Origin: Chroococcidiopsis sp. CCMEE 29 | GTDB lineage: Bacteria; Cyanobacteriota; Cyanobacteriia; Cyanobacteriales; Chroococcidiopsidaceae | Assembly (NCBI RefSeq): GCF_023558375.1 | Contig: NZ_CP083761.1 | Span: forward strand, 2,226,001-2,290,000 | Direction: 5' to 3' | Length of the DNA stretch: 64,000 bases | In this document: one piece after another, positions 27,162 to 36,877 of the stretch | Position numbering within the stretch: position 1 is the first letter of the stretch | Layout of the letters: the number at the start of each line of letters is the position of its first letter | Program-made: the position numbers and the translations under genes | Notes under the pieces: generated by a model | The model's database searches: none | What the model was told of the DNA's origin: nothing | What the model saw: only the letters and a program-made list of their open reading frames with translations

Positions 27162-28688
27162 ATGAAATTGGCTTACTGGATGTATGCAGGTCCCGCCCAC
27201 ATTGGCACTCTGCGCGTTGCCAGTTCGTTTAAGAATGTTCACGCGATTATGCATGCGCCACTGGGCGATGACTACTTCAACGTCATGCGCTCAATGCTAG
27301 AGCGAGAGCGGGACTTCACCCCGGTAACAGCCAGTATCGTTGATCGTAATGTTCTGGCACGCGGTTCTCAGGAAAAGGTTGTAGACAACATCACCCGCAA
27401 AGACACTGAGGAACGTCCTGATTTGATTGTATTGACTCCGACTTGCACTTCCAGCATTCTGCAAGAAGATTTGCACAACTTTGTAGAACGTGCCTCACTG
27501 GAAGCGAAAGCAGATGTAATGCTTGCCGATGTTAACCACTATCGGGTCAATGAACTGCAAGCTGCTGACCGTACATTGGATCAAATTGTTCGGTTCTACA
27601 TCGAGAAGGCGCGTAAAAAAGGCGAATTACCAGCGGGGAAAACTGAACAGCCCTCAGTCAACATTATCGGCATTTCCACCCTCGGTTTCCACAATCAGCA
27701 CGACTGTACTGAGTTGAAGCGGCTGATGGCGGACTTGGGCATTCAGGTAAATGAGGTGATTCCAGAAGGCGCATCGGTTCACAACCTTAAGAACCTGCCC
27801 AAAGCGTGGTTTAACTTGGTGCCTTATCGGGAACTAGGTTTAATGGCAGCTCGTTATTTGGAGCAAGAATTCGGGATGCCTTATATAGACATTACGCCAA
27901 TGGGTGTGGTTGAAACAGCCCGTTGCCTCCGCAAGATTCAGCAGGTAATTAATCAGCAGGGTGCAGATGTTGACTACGAAGAGTACATCAACAATCAAAC
28001 CTTATATGTGTCTCAGGCTGCCTGGTTCTCGCGCTCAATTGACTGCCAGAATTTGACGGGTAAGAAGGCTGTGGTGTTTGGCGATAGCACCCATGCCGCT
28101 GCTATGACCAAAATTTTAGCGCGGGAGATGGGAATTCACGTTGTCTGGGCTGGAACTTACTGCAAGTATGATGCTGAGTGGTTCCGAGAACAGGTGAGCG
28201 AATACTGTGATGAAGTGATTGTGACTGAAGATCATGGTCAGATTGGGGATGCGATCGCGCGGGTTGAACCATCTGCTATCTTTGGTACCCAGATGGAACG
28301 GCACGTCGGTAAGCGGCTAAATATCCCTTGCGGCGTAATTGCTGCTCCCATCCACATCCAGAACTTCCCCATCGGTTACAAGCCCTTCTGTGGTTATGAA
28401 GGCACGAACCAGATTGCAGATTTGGTCTACAATTCCTTTACTTTAGGAATGGAAGATCACCTGTTAGAAATCTTTGGTGGACACGATACCAAGGAAGTGA
28501 TTACCAAGGGAATCTCTGCTGATTCTGACCTCAGTTGGAATAAAGAAGCCCAGGCAGAACTAAATAAAGTTCCGGGCTTCGTCCGAGGCAAAGTGAAGCG
28601 CAACACCGAGAAATTTGCTCGCGATCGCGGCTTCAGTGAGATTACACTTGAAGTGATGTACGCCGCTAAGGAAGCTGTAGGCGCGTAG
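27162..28688 (+). CDS. chlB: light-independent protochlorophyllide reductase subunit B
   Basis: A 508-residue protein with ATG at 27162. With ChlN it forms the catalytic (NifDK-like) part of dark-operative protochlorophyllide reductase, which receives electrons from ChlL. The start [20 protein letters not shown] is diagnostic, and the cluster-ligand and nitrogenase-like segments [35 protein letters not shown] and [17 protein letters not shown] are present. The C-terminal ChlB extension ([28 protein letters not shown]) is complete. chlL and chlN are not adjacent here. It is a strong phototroph marker and supports the cyanobacterial assignment. Confidence 0.98.
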   Translation: MKLAYWMYAGPAHIGTLRVASSFKNVHAIMHAPLGDDYFNVMRSMLERERDFTPVTASIVDRNVLARGSQEKVVDNITRKDTEERPDLIVLTPTCTSSILQEDLHNFVERASLEAKADVMLADVNHYRVNELQAADRTLDQIVRFYIEKARKKGELPAGKTEQPSVNIIGISTLGFHNQHDCTELKRLMADLGIQVNEVIPEGASVHNLKNLPKAWFNLVPYRELGLMAARYLEQEFGMPYIDITPMGVVETARCLRKIQQVINQQGADVDYEEYINNQTLYVSQAAWFSRSIDCQNLTGKKAVVFGDSTHAAAMTKILAREMGIHVVWAGTYCKYDAEWFREQVSEYCDEVIVTEDHGQIGDAIARVEPSAIFGTQMERHVGKRLNIPCGVIAAPIHIQNFPIGYKPFCGYEGTNQIADLVYNSFTLGMEDHLLEIFGGHDTKEVITKGISADSDLSWNKEAQAELNKVPGFVRGKVKRNTEKFARDRGFSEITLEVMYAAKEAVGA

Positions 28689-28704
28689 ATCTTGTAAAGG
28701 TTGG

Positions 28705-28778
28705 GGCATCGATGCTTGATCCGTTTGCCATGCCCAAACAGTAATGGCATTAGTCATTCAGAGCCAAGCATCGATGCC
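28705..28778. repeat. nested palindrome between convergent chlB and fecB-like gene
   Basis: GGCATCGATGCTTG (28705-28718) pairs with CAAGCATCGATGCC (28765-28778), a perfect 14-bp outer stem. Inside, TGCCAT (28726-28731) pairs with ATGGCA (28744-28749). Each outer arm also contains the 10-bp palindrome GCATCGATGC. It may serve as a bidirectional terminator or be a mobile palindromic repeat. Confidence 0.8.
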
Positions 28779-28839
28779 ACTTGACCACCCCAGATGGTAA
28801 TGAAGCTGCACAGGCTGGTTTGTTGATGCTTTTGTTCCT

Positions 28840-29826
28840 TCAAGGTTTATTCACCAAGTACTTGAACAGATCGTTAACGACAGCATCGGCTGCTAAAGGA
28901 CCGAAACCAATCCAGTAGTCTGGCACCTCATAAACCTTTTCCTGCTTGACTGCCTTCAACTTTAACCACAGTGGGTCTGCTTTCAGCTTTTGCGAAATAG
29001 TCTGCTGACTCTGGATATCACCTTTGTAATCATCGCTGTAACTCCATACAAAGATGACATCCCCATCTGCGTCTCGAATACGTTCTTTGCTAATATGCTG
29101 TTGTACTTCCTCTCCTCGCTGCGATCCTGGACGATATAAACCTGCATCCTCTAAAATTGAGCCAGAGAACGAGCCTTTCTGATAAAGACTGATCCCTTCA
29201 GGATAAATACGGACAACCGAAACTTCAGTTGCTTTCAGTTGAGCGCCCATCTGCGCTTTGAATTGAGCTAAACGGGCGTAATATTTGCCTATTATCTGCT
29301 CTGCCGCTTTAGATTTACCTAACGCTTCAGCATGGAGTTTCAGCATCTCTTTCCAACTGTCGCTGGCGTTGTACTCAGCCAGAACAGTTGGTGCAATTTG
29401 GGATAGCTGTGGATATATATTCTCCGATATCCCCTTGTCACCTAAAATCAAATCCGGCTTAAGGGCAAGAATTTTCTCTAGATTTTGCTGCTCAAAAGAG
29501 CCTAAAAGCTTAGCATCTGCTAAACTTTCCCTCAAATAAGCTGGCTGTTCGTCAAGGCTGCCATTGAGAACTGTGCCTACAGGTTTGCCACCTAAAGCTA
29601 AAACATTCTCAATGGCAGAGCCATCCAAAGTCACGATCCTTTGGGGGCTAACTGGAACCTTAGTTGCACCCATTGCATGATTGACTAAATGATATTCCGA
29701 TACAGGCAATGATGAACTAAGGGGAGTCGTAGTTTTTAGCGAATTATTGCCACAGGCAACAACACAGAAGATGGTAAATACCATCAACAGAAAAAACTGT
29801 AAGGCACGTCCAACAGTTAATTTCAT
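28840..29826 (-). CDS. Fe3+-siderophore ABC transporter substrate-binding lipoprotein (FecB/FhuD-like)
   Basis: A 328-residue protein with ATG at 29826. A signal peptide ends in the lipobox VVAC-G (Cys about residue 25), so it is a periplasm-facing lipoprotein. The class III binding-protein fold is seen in RIVTLDGSAIENVLALGGKPVG, NLEKILALKPDLILGDKG, IYPQLSQIAPTVL and the C-terminal KVYEVPDYWIGFGPLAADAVV. It follows the TonB receptor gene by 6 bases, so the two form one operon. They probably pass the same ferric siderophore from the outer membrane to an ABC permease, which is not encoded in this window. Confidence 0.93.
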   Translation of the reverse strand: MKLTVGRALQFFLLMVFTIFCVVACGNNSLKTTTPLSSSLPVSEYHLVNHAMGATKVPVSPQRIVTLDGSAIENVLALGGKPVGTVLNGSLDEQPAYLRESLADAKLLGSFEQQNLEKILALKPDLILGDKGISENIYPQLSQIAPTVLAEYNASDSWKEMLKLHAEALGKSKAAEQIIGKYYARLAQFKAQMGAQLKATEVSVVRIYPEGISLYQKGSFSGSILEDAGLYRPGSQRGEEVQQHISKERIRDADGDVIFVWSYSDDYKGDIQSQQTISQKLKADPLWLKLKAVKQEKVYEVPDYWIGFGPLAADAVVNDLFKYLVNKP

Positions 29827-29832
29827 CGCTGC

Positions 29833-32430
29833 TTAAAAGTCTACTGAGATAGAGCCAACCACAGTAAAAGGCTCGCCAGGGGCGATCGCTTCTCTGTATT
29901 CAGCGGAGCGGATATAGTCCATATCAAATAGGTTTTTGAAATTCACAGCAGCTCTCCAGTTGTTTCTGCGGTAATAAATGGCAGCGTCTGTGCGGAGGTA
30001 ACTTGGTAAATCGAATGTGTTCTCAATATCGCCTTGGCGTTCTCCGACAAAAAACAACCCAAATCCAAACCCTAATCCCTCTAAATCGCCACTTTGGATT
30101 TCATAGGTCGTCCACAAGCTAGCAGTATTATAGGGAACGTTGTTTAAGCGGTTGCCTTCAGTCTCCGCTAACTCGTTGCTTTCGGTCACTTTGGCATTTG
30201 TGTAGGCATAGGAGACGATAATATTCCAGCCGGGAAGAATTTCCCCAGCAACATCTAGCTCTATGCCGCGACTTCTCTGTTCTCCAATCGGAATGCTAAA
30301 GTCTGGATCTGCTGGATCGGGGGTAGCGACATTTGACTTAGTAATTTGATACGCGGCTAGTGTTGCTGCAAGCCTGCCATCTAAGAACTCGCTTTTTATC
30401 CCGACTTCGTATTGCGTCCCCCGCTCGGGCTCAAGGAACGAACCATCTGCTCTAGTGAACACATTAGGTTGAAACGATCTACTATAGCTGGCGTAGAGCG
30501 AAATTGGCTCAATTGGTTGATAAACAATGCCAATACGCGGGCTAAACGCATCGACGTTTTGCTCGGAAGTCGTATCTTCTGTCTTATCTTCTCCCTCCTG
30601 GTCTAAAATATCAAACCGTCCGCCTACTAGCAAATGCCAATTATCAGCTAGATCTATTTGATCTTGCAAAAAGATCCCTACTGTATTTGTCCTTTGGTTA
30701 TCATCACGCACTACATTTGTTAACTCTGAAAGAGCAGGTCTGGGGATCTGATTGTAGATTGGGTCAAAGATATTGAGATCTGGAGTTAACCCTGCTGGCA
30801 ATCGCCTTTGCGTTCCTTCTGTGTTTTGCCAAAAAAGATCGGCCCCAAATAGAAGAGTATGCTGGACTGAACCTGTGGCAAACTTACCAACTAGCTCGGT
30901 TTGTGTTCCATAGCTGCTAGAGATATCGTCGTTGGATCTGAAGTTTCGCGTTAAAATACCCGTTTCCTCATCCAGTTCGACCGGGTCGGCACGGTAATCG
31001 AAGGTATCTGATGAAAGGAAGCGAAATGCGTTACGAATACTCCAATTTTCGTTGAAACGATGTTCTAAGGTGTAGCCAGCACCAATCTGTTCCAGGTTGC
31101 TGACATCATCTGGTTCTCCCAAAATGCGATCAAAAGGAACATCGACCACCTCGTCACCAATGGCTATTAAACCTCGATCAAAGGGGCGCTCATCGTTGAG
31201 GTAATCAAATTCAAGCCTCAGATTTGTCTGCTGGCCAAGCTGCCAGCTGAGTACAGGTGCAATGAAACTGCGTTCTATACCTTGGTCAAAATCGCGAAAT
31301 GTGTTTGAGTTTTCGTAAACTCCATTCAAGCGATAGAGTACAGTTCTGTCTGGGTTCAAAGGACCGGATAGATCGATGCTGGGCCGAAAGAAGCCGTAAT
31401 TTCCTACTTCCAGCGTGGCGGAGTAAAACGGCTCTTCCAAGGGCTTTTTCGTAACTAAGTTAATAATTCCTCCCGGTGCCAAATTACCAAACAAAACCGA
31501 AGCTGGCCCTTTCAGCACTTCTACTCTTTCAAGATTAGCGGTTTCATTAAATCCAGTATTAAAACCGGTACTGCGGAAGCCGTCTCGCAGAATATTTCCG
31601 CCGAAATCAGTTGAAAAACCACGAATGACAAAGTTATCTCTTGTATTACCGAAAGTATCACCTGTGGTAACTCCACTGACGTTGCGAACCGCTTCTTCCA
31701 GCCGAGTAACTTGCTGATCTCGCAAAACCTCCTGGGGAACTACCTGAACTGACTGGGGAACGTCACGTAGTGGGGTATCTGTTCTAGTTGCAGTTGTGGC
31801 AGTGGGTACGCTATATCCGTCTTGCTCGCCTGTCACTAAGACTTCAATTTCTTCATCAGTTTCTGCTGTTGGTTGCTCTGGCGTTGCGGGTGCTGCTTCA
31901 GCATTGGGTGATGCACCAGCAGTTGTGGGTAGCGCTAAAATCAAACCTTCGTTACTGTCAAACAGCTCAACTTTTGGTACGCTCGCCTCACCTGTCACCC
32001 TAACTTGGATACTACTGGGATCGGAATTAGTGACCGTTATTTCTGCGATCCCTGAAACTGGGTTTTCTTGGCGAAATGTATTGCCATCAGGTAGGCGCAG
32101 TTGAGCGTTAGGAACATTAGCAATTAAAGTATTGCCCTCACTCCTGGTTAGAGGTTTGAGCGCTTCGCTGTTTGCGGTTTCTAGAAGCACCTCAATTCCT
32201 GTTTGGGTTCGATTAATCCGCACTCCTGTGACTTCGACCACTATCGCCGTACTAGGCTCTTGAGCCAGCAAATCAACGCTACTGGTGACAGGACGCTCTA
32301 ACTGATTGAGCCTGAGCATATTTGAGGTTGGCACACCTTGTTGCGCTACTTCAGCCAAGGCTGATTGAGCGGCGAGTACGATAACTGAGCTTGTCAATAA
32401 CAGTCCAAAGAGTGAGTGCTTAACTTCCAT
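29833..32430 (-). CDS. TonB-dependent siderophore receptor with N-terminal AMIN domain
   Basis: About 865 residues from the ATG at 32430 (GGAAG 6 bases upstream); a TTG at 32451 is less likely. A signal peptide ends near QSALA. An AMIN-like domain follows (residues about 60-170: VEVTGVRINRTQTGIEVLLETAN), then a Thr/Glu-rich linker. The siderophore-type plug (VPQSVQVVPQEVLRDQQV, VRNVSGVTTGDTF, VLKGPASVLFG) and a 22-strand barrel complete the protein, which ends in Phe (VGSISVDF). It imports ferric siderophores using TonB energy. The AMIN domain, thought to bind cell wall, is typical of cyanobacterial receptors. An AraC-type regulator gene lies directly upstream on the same strand. Confidence 0.95.
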   Translation of the reverse strand: MEVKHSLFGLLLTSSVIVLAAQSALAEVAQQGVPTSNMLRLNQLERPVTSSVDLLAQEPSTAIVVEVTGVRINRTQTGIEVLLETANSEALKPLTRSEGNTLIANVPNAQLRLPDGNTFRQENPVSGIAEITVTNSDPSSIQVRVTGEASVPKVELFDSNEGLILALPTTAGASPNAEAAPATPEQPTAETDEEIEVLVTGEQDGYSVPTATTATRTDTPLRDVPQSVQVVPQEVLRDQQVTRLEEAVRNVSGVTTGDTFGNTRDNFVIRGFSTDFGGNILRDGFRSTGFNTGFNETANLERVEVLKGPASVLFGNLAPGGIINLVTKKPLEEPFYSATLEVGNYGFFRPSIDLSGPLNPDRTVLYRLNGVYENSNTFRDFDQGIERSFIAPVLSWQLGQQTNLRLEFDYLNDERPFDRGLIAIGDEVVDVPFDRILGEPDDVSNLEQIGAGYTLEHRFNENWSIRNAFRFLSSDTFDYRADPVELDEETGILTRNFRSNDDISSSYGTQTELVGKFATGSVQHTLLFGADLFWQNTEGTQRRLPAGLTPDLNIFDPIYNQIPRPALSELTNVVRDDNQRTNTVGIFLQDQIDLADNWHLLVGGRFDILDQEGEDKTEDTTSEQNVDAFSPRIGIVYQPIEPISLYASYSRSFQPNVFTRADGSFLEPERGTQYEVGIKSEFLDGRLAATLAAYQITKSNVATPDPADPDFSIPIGEQRSRGIELDVAGEILPGWNIIVSYAYTNAKVTESNELAETEGNRLNNVPYNTASLWTTYEIQSGDLEGLGFGFGLFFVGERQGDIENTFDLPSYLRTDAAIYYRRNNWRAAVNFKNLFDMDYIRSAEYREAIAPGEPFTVVGSISVDF

Positions 32431-32506
32431 TACCAACTTCCGATCGCGCAATAATTAGCAGATAGTCTTAAAAGGATTTTCCTTTGACCCACTTGTATTA
32501 AGAAGT

Positions 32507-32550
32507 ATTCTCAATTAGCCGGATAAATTTAGATAATAAGTGATTCTCAA
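32507..32550 (-). promoter_or_regulatory. direct-repeat boxes upstream of TonB receptor operon
   Basis: ATTCTCAA occurs at 32507-32514 and again at 32543-32550, each preceded by AAGT (36 bases start to start). On the receptor's strand they read TTGAGAAT. AraC-family activators bind paired direct repeats, and the neighbouring gene is such a regulator. No clean 19-bp Fur palindrome is seen here. Confidence 0.4.
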
Positions 32551-32611
32551 GATCGCACCGACCCGAAGACGGATTTTATGCGACCCCAAGATGGATTTTT
32601 CTGCACAATCC

Positions 32612-33598
32612 TCACCGCTGCTGGTGCAAATAAATACCGGGATTGACACCAAATTTGCGCTTAAAGGCGGCAGCAAAGTGGCTGCGGTTGGCATAACCAA
32701 CTGCCCGTGCCACGCCTGTTACTGTCAAATTACCTGATTCTAGTAATTGACGCGATCGCTCCATGCGGTACTCATACAAACAGCCAAAGACTGTTGTGTC
32801 AAAAACTTCGTGAAATCCAATTTTCAGCTTGTAATCATTGATCCCAACTTCCCGTGCCAGCTCCACTAAAGATGGGGGATGCTCCAGCCGAGTCAGCAAA
32901 ATGTCCTTAGCGTGGTGAATGCGGTCAATATCCTCTGGCTTCAGTTTACGCAGGTGACGCTGTACTTTCTGGTCTTCCAGCAATGGTTCTAACAGTAATG
33001 CCAGCAGTTCAAACACCTTGCCCTGAAGATAGATGCGTCGAGTTAAACCTTGGTAAGGGCAATGCAAAATTTGCTGCAAAGCTACCTGCATGGCTGCTGT
33101 TGTAGTGCCAGAGCAAACATAATACTCTCGATCAGGTCTTCTCACTAACTGCTGCAATTGGGAGGGAATTTGCCCCGATGGCTCACCGATGAAGGAGCAA
33201 AATACCTCTGGTTCTAGGTGAACATTAACGAATATGATGGGTTGCCCTGCTGACCACTCACAAACTTCTCTGGGTGCCATGCCACTCCCACAAAAAGCGT
33301 ATTGTCCAACACCAACAGATTCGTTGTTGTATCGGTGAGCGCCAGAAAGATAAAAGCCATATTCTAGGGGATGTTCGCGCTCAGGTAATTCTACAACTAA
33401 ATGCTTCTGCAATCGATAGTCGGAAATCGCTAATTCCATTCCCTCCCGTAGGGAGATTAGCCGCCAATACCCCTGCCCCAATTGCTCTGGATGCTTCCAA
33501 ATTGCCTCACAATTATTCGACTGGCAAGGGTTCTGTTCGTCTTCCAACTTATCTTTAAATAGTTCTTCGTACTCTTGCTGTGAAATTATCAAGGTCAT
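32612..33598 (-). CDS. AraC-family transcriptional regulator (PchR-like)
   Basis: A 328-residue protein with ATG at 33598. The N-terminal two-thirds form a ligand-sensing domain of the PchR class (LEYGFYLSGAHRYNNESVGVGQY, then PIIFVNVHLEPEVF). The C-terminal 95 residues hold the double helix-turn-helix (SLVELAREVGINDYKLKIGFHEVF, VTGVARAVGYANRSHFAAAFKRKFGVNPG). PchR-type proteins sense their own ferric siderophore and activate uptake and synthesis genes when iron is scarce. Its place just upstream of a siderophore receptor supports the same role here. The ligand is unproven. Confidence 0.93.
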   Translation of the reverse strand: MTLIISQQEYEELFKDKLEDEQNPCQSNNCEAIWKHPEQLGQGYWRLISLREGMELAISDYRLQKHLVVELPEREHPLEYGFYLSGAHRYNNESVGVGQYAFCGSGMAPREVCEWSAGQPIIFVNVHLEPEVFCSFIGEPSGQIPSQLQQLVRRPDREYYVCSGTTTAAMQVALQQILHCPYQGLTRRIYLQGKVFELLALLLEPLLEDQKVQRHLRKLKPEDIDRIHHAKDILLTRLEHPPSLVELAREVGINDYKLKIGFHEVFDTTVFGCLYEYRMERSRQLLESGNLTVTGVARAVGYANRSHFAAAFKRKFGVNPGIYLHQQR

Positions 33599-33624
33599 GG
33601 TTAGCTCAAGGCAGTTGTAGTAAA

Positions 33625-33747
33625 CTATTCAGAGTCAGATCTAGAATTACGATAATAGGTAACTCCGATCACAGCAGAGGCTGCACCTGAAGTCAGCAAA
33701 CCTTGCAAGTAAGAAATTTTCTCAATGTTATCAGCCTTGTGCCACCT
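33625..33747 (-). pseudogene. possible C-terminal gene remnant with one membrane segment
   Basis: A 40-codon open stretch without a good start ends with TAG at 33625-33627. It reads DNIEKISYLQGLLTSG and then a hydrophobic AASAVIGVTYY followed by a polar tail. It lies between the AraC gene and an IS remnant, so it may be the tail of a gene broken by that insertion. I do not recognise the family. Confidence 0.3.
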
Positions 33748-33773
33748 CTATTCCAAACAACATCTACTCAGTG

Positions 33774-34095
33774 CTAAAGAATATCATCACCAAATGCACT
33801 AGCAATTTGAAAGCTGGCGAGAATTAACTTGCACCCTTCGATTGTCTCAAACGCAGATTTTCGTCCTCCGCCCGGACGACGAGTTCCACTCATGCTCAAT
33901 GCCTGCTCGTCCTCTAATTCTTCCAGCCCAAACTTAACTGTGTAGTAATCACATCCCAATAGTTGGCTGATACCTGATTCCACCCCAGCCCAACTTAAGT
34001 GCTTCAACAGCGGCATAACGGCGGCGATCTTTCTCGCTCAACGAGCGGTAGAATCGTTGCATTTGTTGCTCTACTTTCTGGGGGTATGGAGTCAT
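33774..34095 (-). pseudogene. ISAzo13-family transposase remnant (N-terminus, frameshifted)
   Basis: Two overlapping reverse-strand frames together give the N-terminus of an ISAzo13-like transposase. The first part is QQMQRFYRSLSEKDRRRYAA with VEALKLGWGGI. After a frameshift near 33975 it continues as ISQLLGCDYYTVKFGLEELE and MSGTRRPGGGRKSAFETIEG. Similarity stops about 33830 and the frame ends at 33774. The DDE catalytic core is absent, so this is a dead fragment. It lies inside the siderophore transport region. Confidence 0.75.
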
Positions 34096-34322
34096 CAGAG
34101 TGGAACAGATTGGACTTCTGTTTAGCCTACCATCGTCAATCCCAATTACTGGATTTTTTAAATTCACATTCCTTAGCTATTGCACATTTAACTTGCATAT
34201 TCTTGAACTGGAGCTATTAATTCTTCTCCCCCTGCTGCCCCTAATCCCCACTTCGTGGGGGCGCCCCGAGTTCCCCTGCCTCTCCTGCTCTGCCCTAACA
34301 GGCAAATTAGATGTCTAACAAC

Positions 34323-35405
34323 TTACTGCTGTGCATTTTCTACCAGGTACTTGAACAAGTCATCGATCACCGCATTGGCAGCAAGCGTATTTCCCCCTCT
34401 CCAGACTGAGTAATCTACCCGATACACCCGTCCCTGCTGCACTGCTCTCAGGTTATTCCACAGAGGTTTTCGCTTCAGTTCCTCCAAGGTTCTTGTAGAT
34501 TCGTCGTCATAGGTGGCAACAAAGAGAATGTCTCCATCAATGTCAATCAGGCGTTCCTCAGAGAGGAGGACAATCCCGTCCTCTTCGGTCGCATTCTGTG
34601 GTGGAGGACGGCGCAATCCAGCATCGTCGAGAATGCTGCCAATGAAGGAGTTTTTCAAGTCAATGTCTACTGTGCCACAGCAAGTGTGGACAAATGACAC
34701 CTCAAGATGCTGAAGGCGATCACCCAGTGCTACCCTTAGTTCTTGAATGCGTTGGTGGTAGTGTTTCCAAACTTGCTCTGCTGCTTCGGTCTTACCCAGC
34801 ACCTCAGCCACGAAATTAACATGATCCTTCCAAGACGGGTAGCCTACCCAGTCATCTAGCACAGTGGGGGCAATTTGTGAGAGTTGACTGTATATTGCTT
34901 TGTTAGAATACTCCAAGCCGATAATCAAGTCTGGCTTCAGCCGTAGTATCTTCTCCAGATTAGGCTGCTCGTTGTAACCCACAAACTCAATACCATTCAT
35001 CCGACCTTCTAGGTAGGAGGGGAGTTGCGCTAGCGTGTTGTCATAAGAGGTGGTACCAACAGGCTGAACCCCAAGGGCAAGCACATTGCTAAGAGTAGGT
35101 GCAGACAGGACAACGAGACGTTGAGGGTTAGCAGGGACGCAAGCTTCCCCCATCGCGTGCTGAATCACTCGACAGCCCGATCCAGGTGAGAGCGAGCCAG
35201 AATTGGGCGAATTTAGGGATGATCTGCCACTGCAAGCACAGATGAGGAAAACTGTGAGGATAAACAGCAGGAAAAGCTTCAGGACGCGATCAAATTTTAT
35301 ACCATTTTGAGCAATATCCGCGATCGCTCCCCCCAACCTGCCTTGATAAGCGGGATTAAGGGTATGGAAGCCGAAGGTGGTAGAGTTACGAGTTTGTGGC
35401 ATCAA
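34323..35405 (-). CDS. second Fe3+-siderophore substrate-binding lipoprotein
   Basis: A 360-residue protein with ATG at 35405 or 35402. The lipoprotein signal LFLLFILTVFLICAC-S starts only at about residue 43, so the first 40 residues are either an unusual extension or the true start lies further in. The mature part is FecB/FhuD-like: RLVVLSAPTLSNVLALGVQPVG, NLEKILRLKPDLIIGLE, IYSQLSQIAPTVLDDW and the C-terminal ANAVIDDLFKYLV. It is paralogous to the protein at 28840. It lies downstream of an MFS exporter gene on the same strand, with a 149-base gap. The ligand is inferred to be a ferric siderophore. Confidence 0.9.
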   Translation of the reverse strand: MMPQTRNSTTFGFHTLNPAYQGRLGGAIADIAQNGIKFDRVLKLFLLFILTVFLICACSGRSSLNSPNSGSLSPGSGCRVIQHAMGEACVPANPQRLVVLSAPTLSNVLALGVQPVGTTSYDNTLAQLPSYLEGRMNGIEFVGYNEQPNLEKILRLKPDLIIGLEYSNKAIYSQLSQIAPTVLDDWVGYPSWKDHVNFVAEVLGKTEAAEQVWKHYHQRIQELRVALGDRLQHLEVSFVHTCCGTVDIDLKNSFIGSILDDAGLRRPPPQNATEEDGIVLLSEERLIDIDGDILFVATYDDESTRTLEELKRKPLWNNLRAVQQGRVYRVDYSVWRGGNTLAANAVIDDLFKYLVENAQQ

Positions 35406-35554
35406 TAAAACGAAATGACATGAAACTGTCCTTCTGTTTGGACGAACTCGTCTAGACAGGACTTGCCCTCCTTCATAGAACAGTAGATCTGCTCTAAATC
35501 AAAGCTCTCATGAAACGGTTGCAAACACACTCAAAAGTCAGCGGGCTCCGCACG

Positions 35555-36877
35555 CTATACAACAGCATCATGATCTGGGACTATATCTTCCACATGTTTC
35601 AATGGGTAGAAGGCATACCCACCTAAGCCAACAAGCAATAAACAGATTGAAGTGATGACGTATAGGAATGCCATGCCCGCACCCGGACCAGTACCGAATA
35701 TGCCGCCTAGGGCGGGTGCCAGAATACCTCCTGGGCTGAGCACTGGTTCGAGAACATAGTCAGCGATTGGCCCGGCGATCAAAGTTCCGCTGATGGAAAC
35801 TACCTGCAAGACCAGCGATTGCGCTGCAAAAACCCGCCCCTGCACATCCGGTGCCACTTTTGCTAACCAAATTGCTATTTCCGAACTACCGAGCAAAGGG
35901 AAATTTAAAGATGAGCAAAATTGAGCCGGAATCCAAATTAATGGTGTTTGACCGAAACCAAACACCATTTTACTCAAGCCAGCACCGATAAAACCAAGCA
36001 GTATTCCATGAATTCGACGCTTTGAACCACCCCAGGTACTGACGATTAAGGCTCCAATCACACCCCCCACCCCAGCAGCAGAGGAGACGCTACCCAATAC
36101 TTGGGTATTACCACCTGTACGGGCGAGAATCATTGGGTCATATAAAGCTCCTCCCAAGTCATGGGCAAACCAAAATAAGGAGGTAAAGATTAGCAATGCA
36201 GATAAACCTGGTTTAGTAAAGATGTAGCGGAAACCAAAGGTGAGCTTTTGCCAAATTCTCTCTGGGTCAGATTTGACGGCAACCGGGCGGGGAGGTTGGG
36301 GAATCTGGATGAAAAGTAAGGTGGCGATCGCCACTGCAAAGGTACTGATATCAATCAGGAGTATCCCTACCAGACCAATAACCGGATAAAAAATACCTGC
36401 CAGTGCTGGAGAGAAGATTGCGGAACCGTAATGCAACATAGAACCCATACTGCTAGCGCGGGTGTACTGGTGCTTAGGCACAATCATCGTCAGCGAGGTT
36501 GAGTAAGCTAGCTCCTGGATTTGTCCAAAGGAGCTATTGAACGCACCGGTCAGGTAGAGATGCCAGATTTGTAGGTTGTTGGTAAGATACAGTAGCCCAA
36601 TAGCAATGGTGGAGAAAACGGCAATGGTATCTCCCAGCATCATCAGGCGCTTACGGTTAAAGCGGTCTACAACTATCCCAGCAAAAAGCGTAATTGGGAT
36701 ACGTGGCAATTGGGAAAAGAAACTGACCAAGGCTAAGGCGGTTGCAGAACCTGTGAGTTCCCAAGCCCAGATGATGACGGCAAAATTGGTCATGTAGCTG
36801 CCGATGGTGGAAACCATCTGACCCATCCAGATCGCAGTGAAGGTTCGCATACTGGTGGGACCAATCTGTTGTGTCAT
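35555..36877 (-). CDS. MFS transporter, EntS-like (probable siderophore exporter)
   Basis: A 440-residue protein with ATG at 36877 and about 12 membrane helices. The MFS loop 2-3 motif is visible as GIVVDRFNRKRLMMLGD. SMRTFTAIWMGQMVSTIGSYMTNFAVIIWAWELTG is typical of the MFS_3/EntS group, which exports enterobactin and related molecules. It has a long loop after helix 6 (PRPVAVKSDPERIWQKL). Located among siderophore receptors and next to an NRPS-PKS locus, it probably exports the siderophore. A multidrug role cannot be excluded. Confidence 0.88.
   Translation of the reverse strand: MTQQIGPTSMRTFTAIWMGQMVSTIGSYMTNFAVIIWAWELTGSATALALVSFFSQLPRIPITLFAGIVVDRFNRKRLMMLGDTIAVFSTIAIGLLYLTNNLQIWHLYLTGAFNSSFGQIQELAYSTSLTMIVPKHQYTRASSMGSMLHYGSAIFSPALAGIFYPVIGLVGILLIDISTFAVAIATLLFIQIPQPPRPVAVKSDPERIWQKLTFGFRYIFTKPGLSALLIFTSLFWFAHDLGGALYDPMILARTGGNTQVLGSVSSAAGVGGVIGALIVSTWGGSKRRIHGILLGFIGAGLSKMVFGFGQTPLIWIPAQFCSSLNFPLLGSSEIAIWLAKVAPDVQGRVFAAQSLVLQVVSISGTLIAGPIADYVLEPVLSPGGILAPALGGIFGTGPGAGMAFLYVITSICLLLVGLGGYAFYPLKHVEDIVPDHDAVV

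Noticed and set aside
33774-34016. Transcription factor-like small protein (RRPGGGRK)
   Set aside because: Together with the upstream frame it matches an ISAzo13-type transposase N-terminus broken by a frameshift.
34246-34260. CCCCAC-TTC-GTGGGG hairpin as a terminator
   Set aside because: The stem is short, the flanks are C-rich and there is no T-run on either strand; it is probably part of a C-rich repeat.
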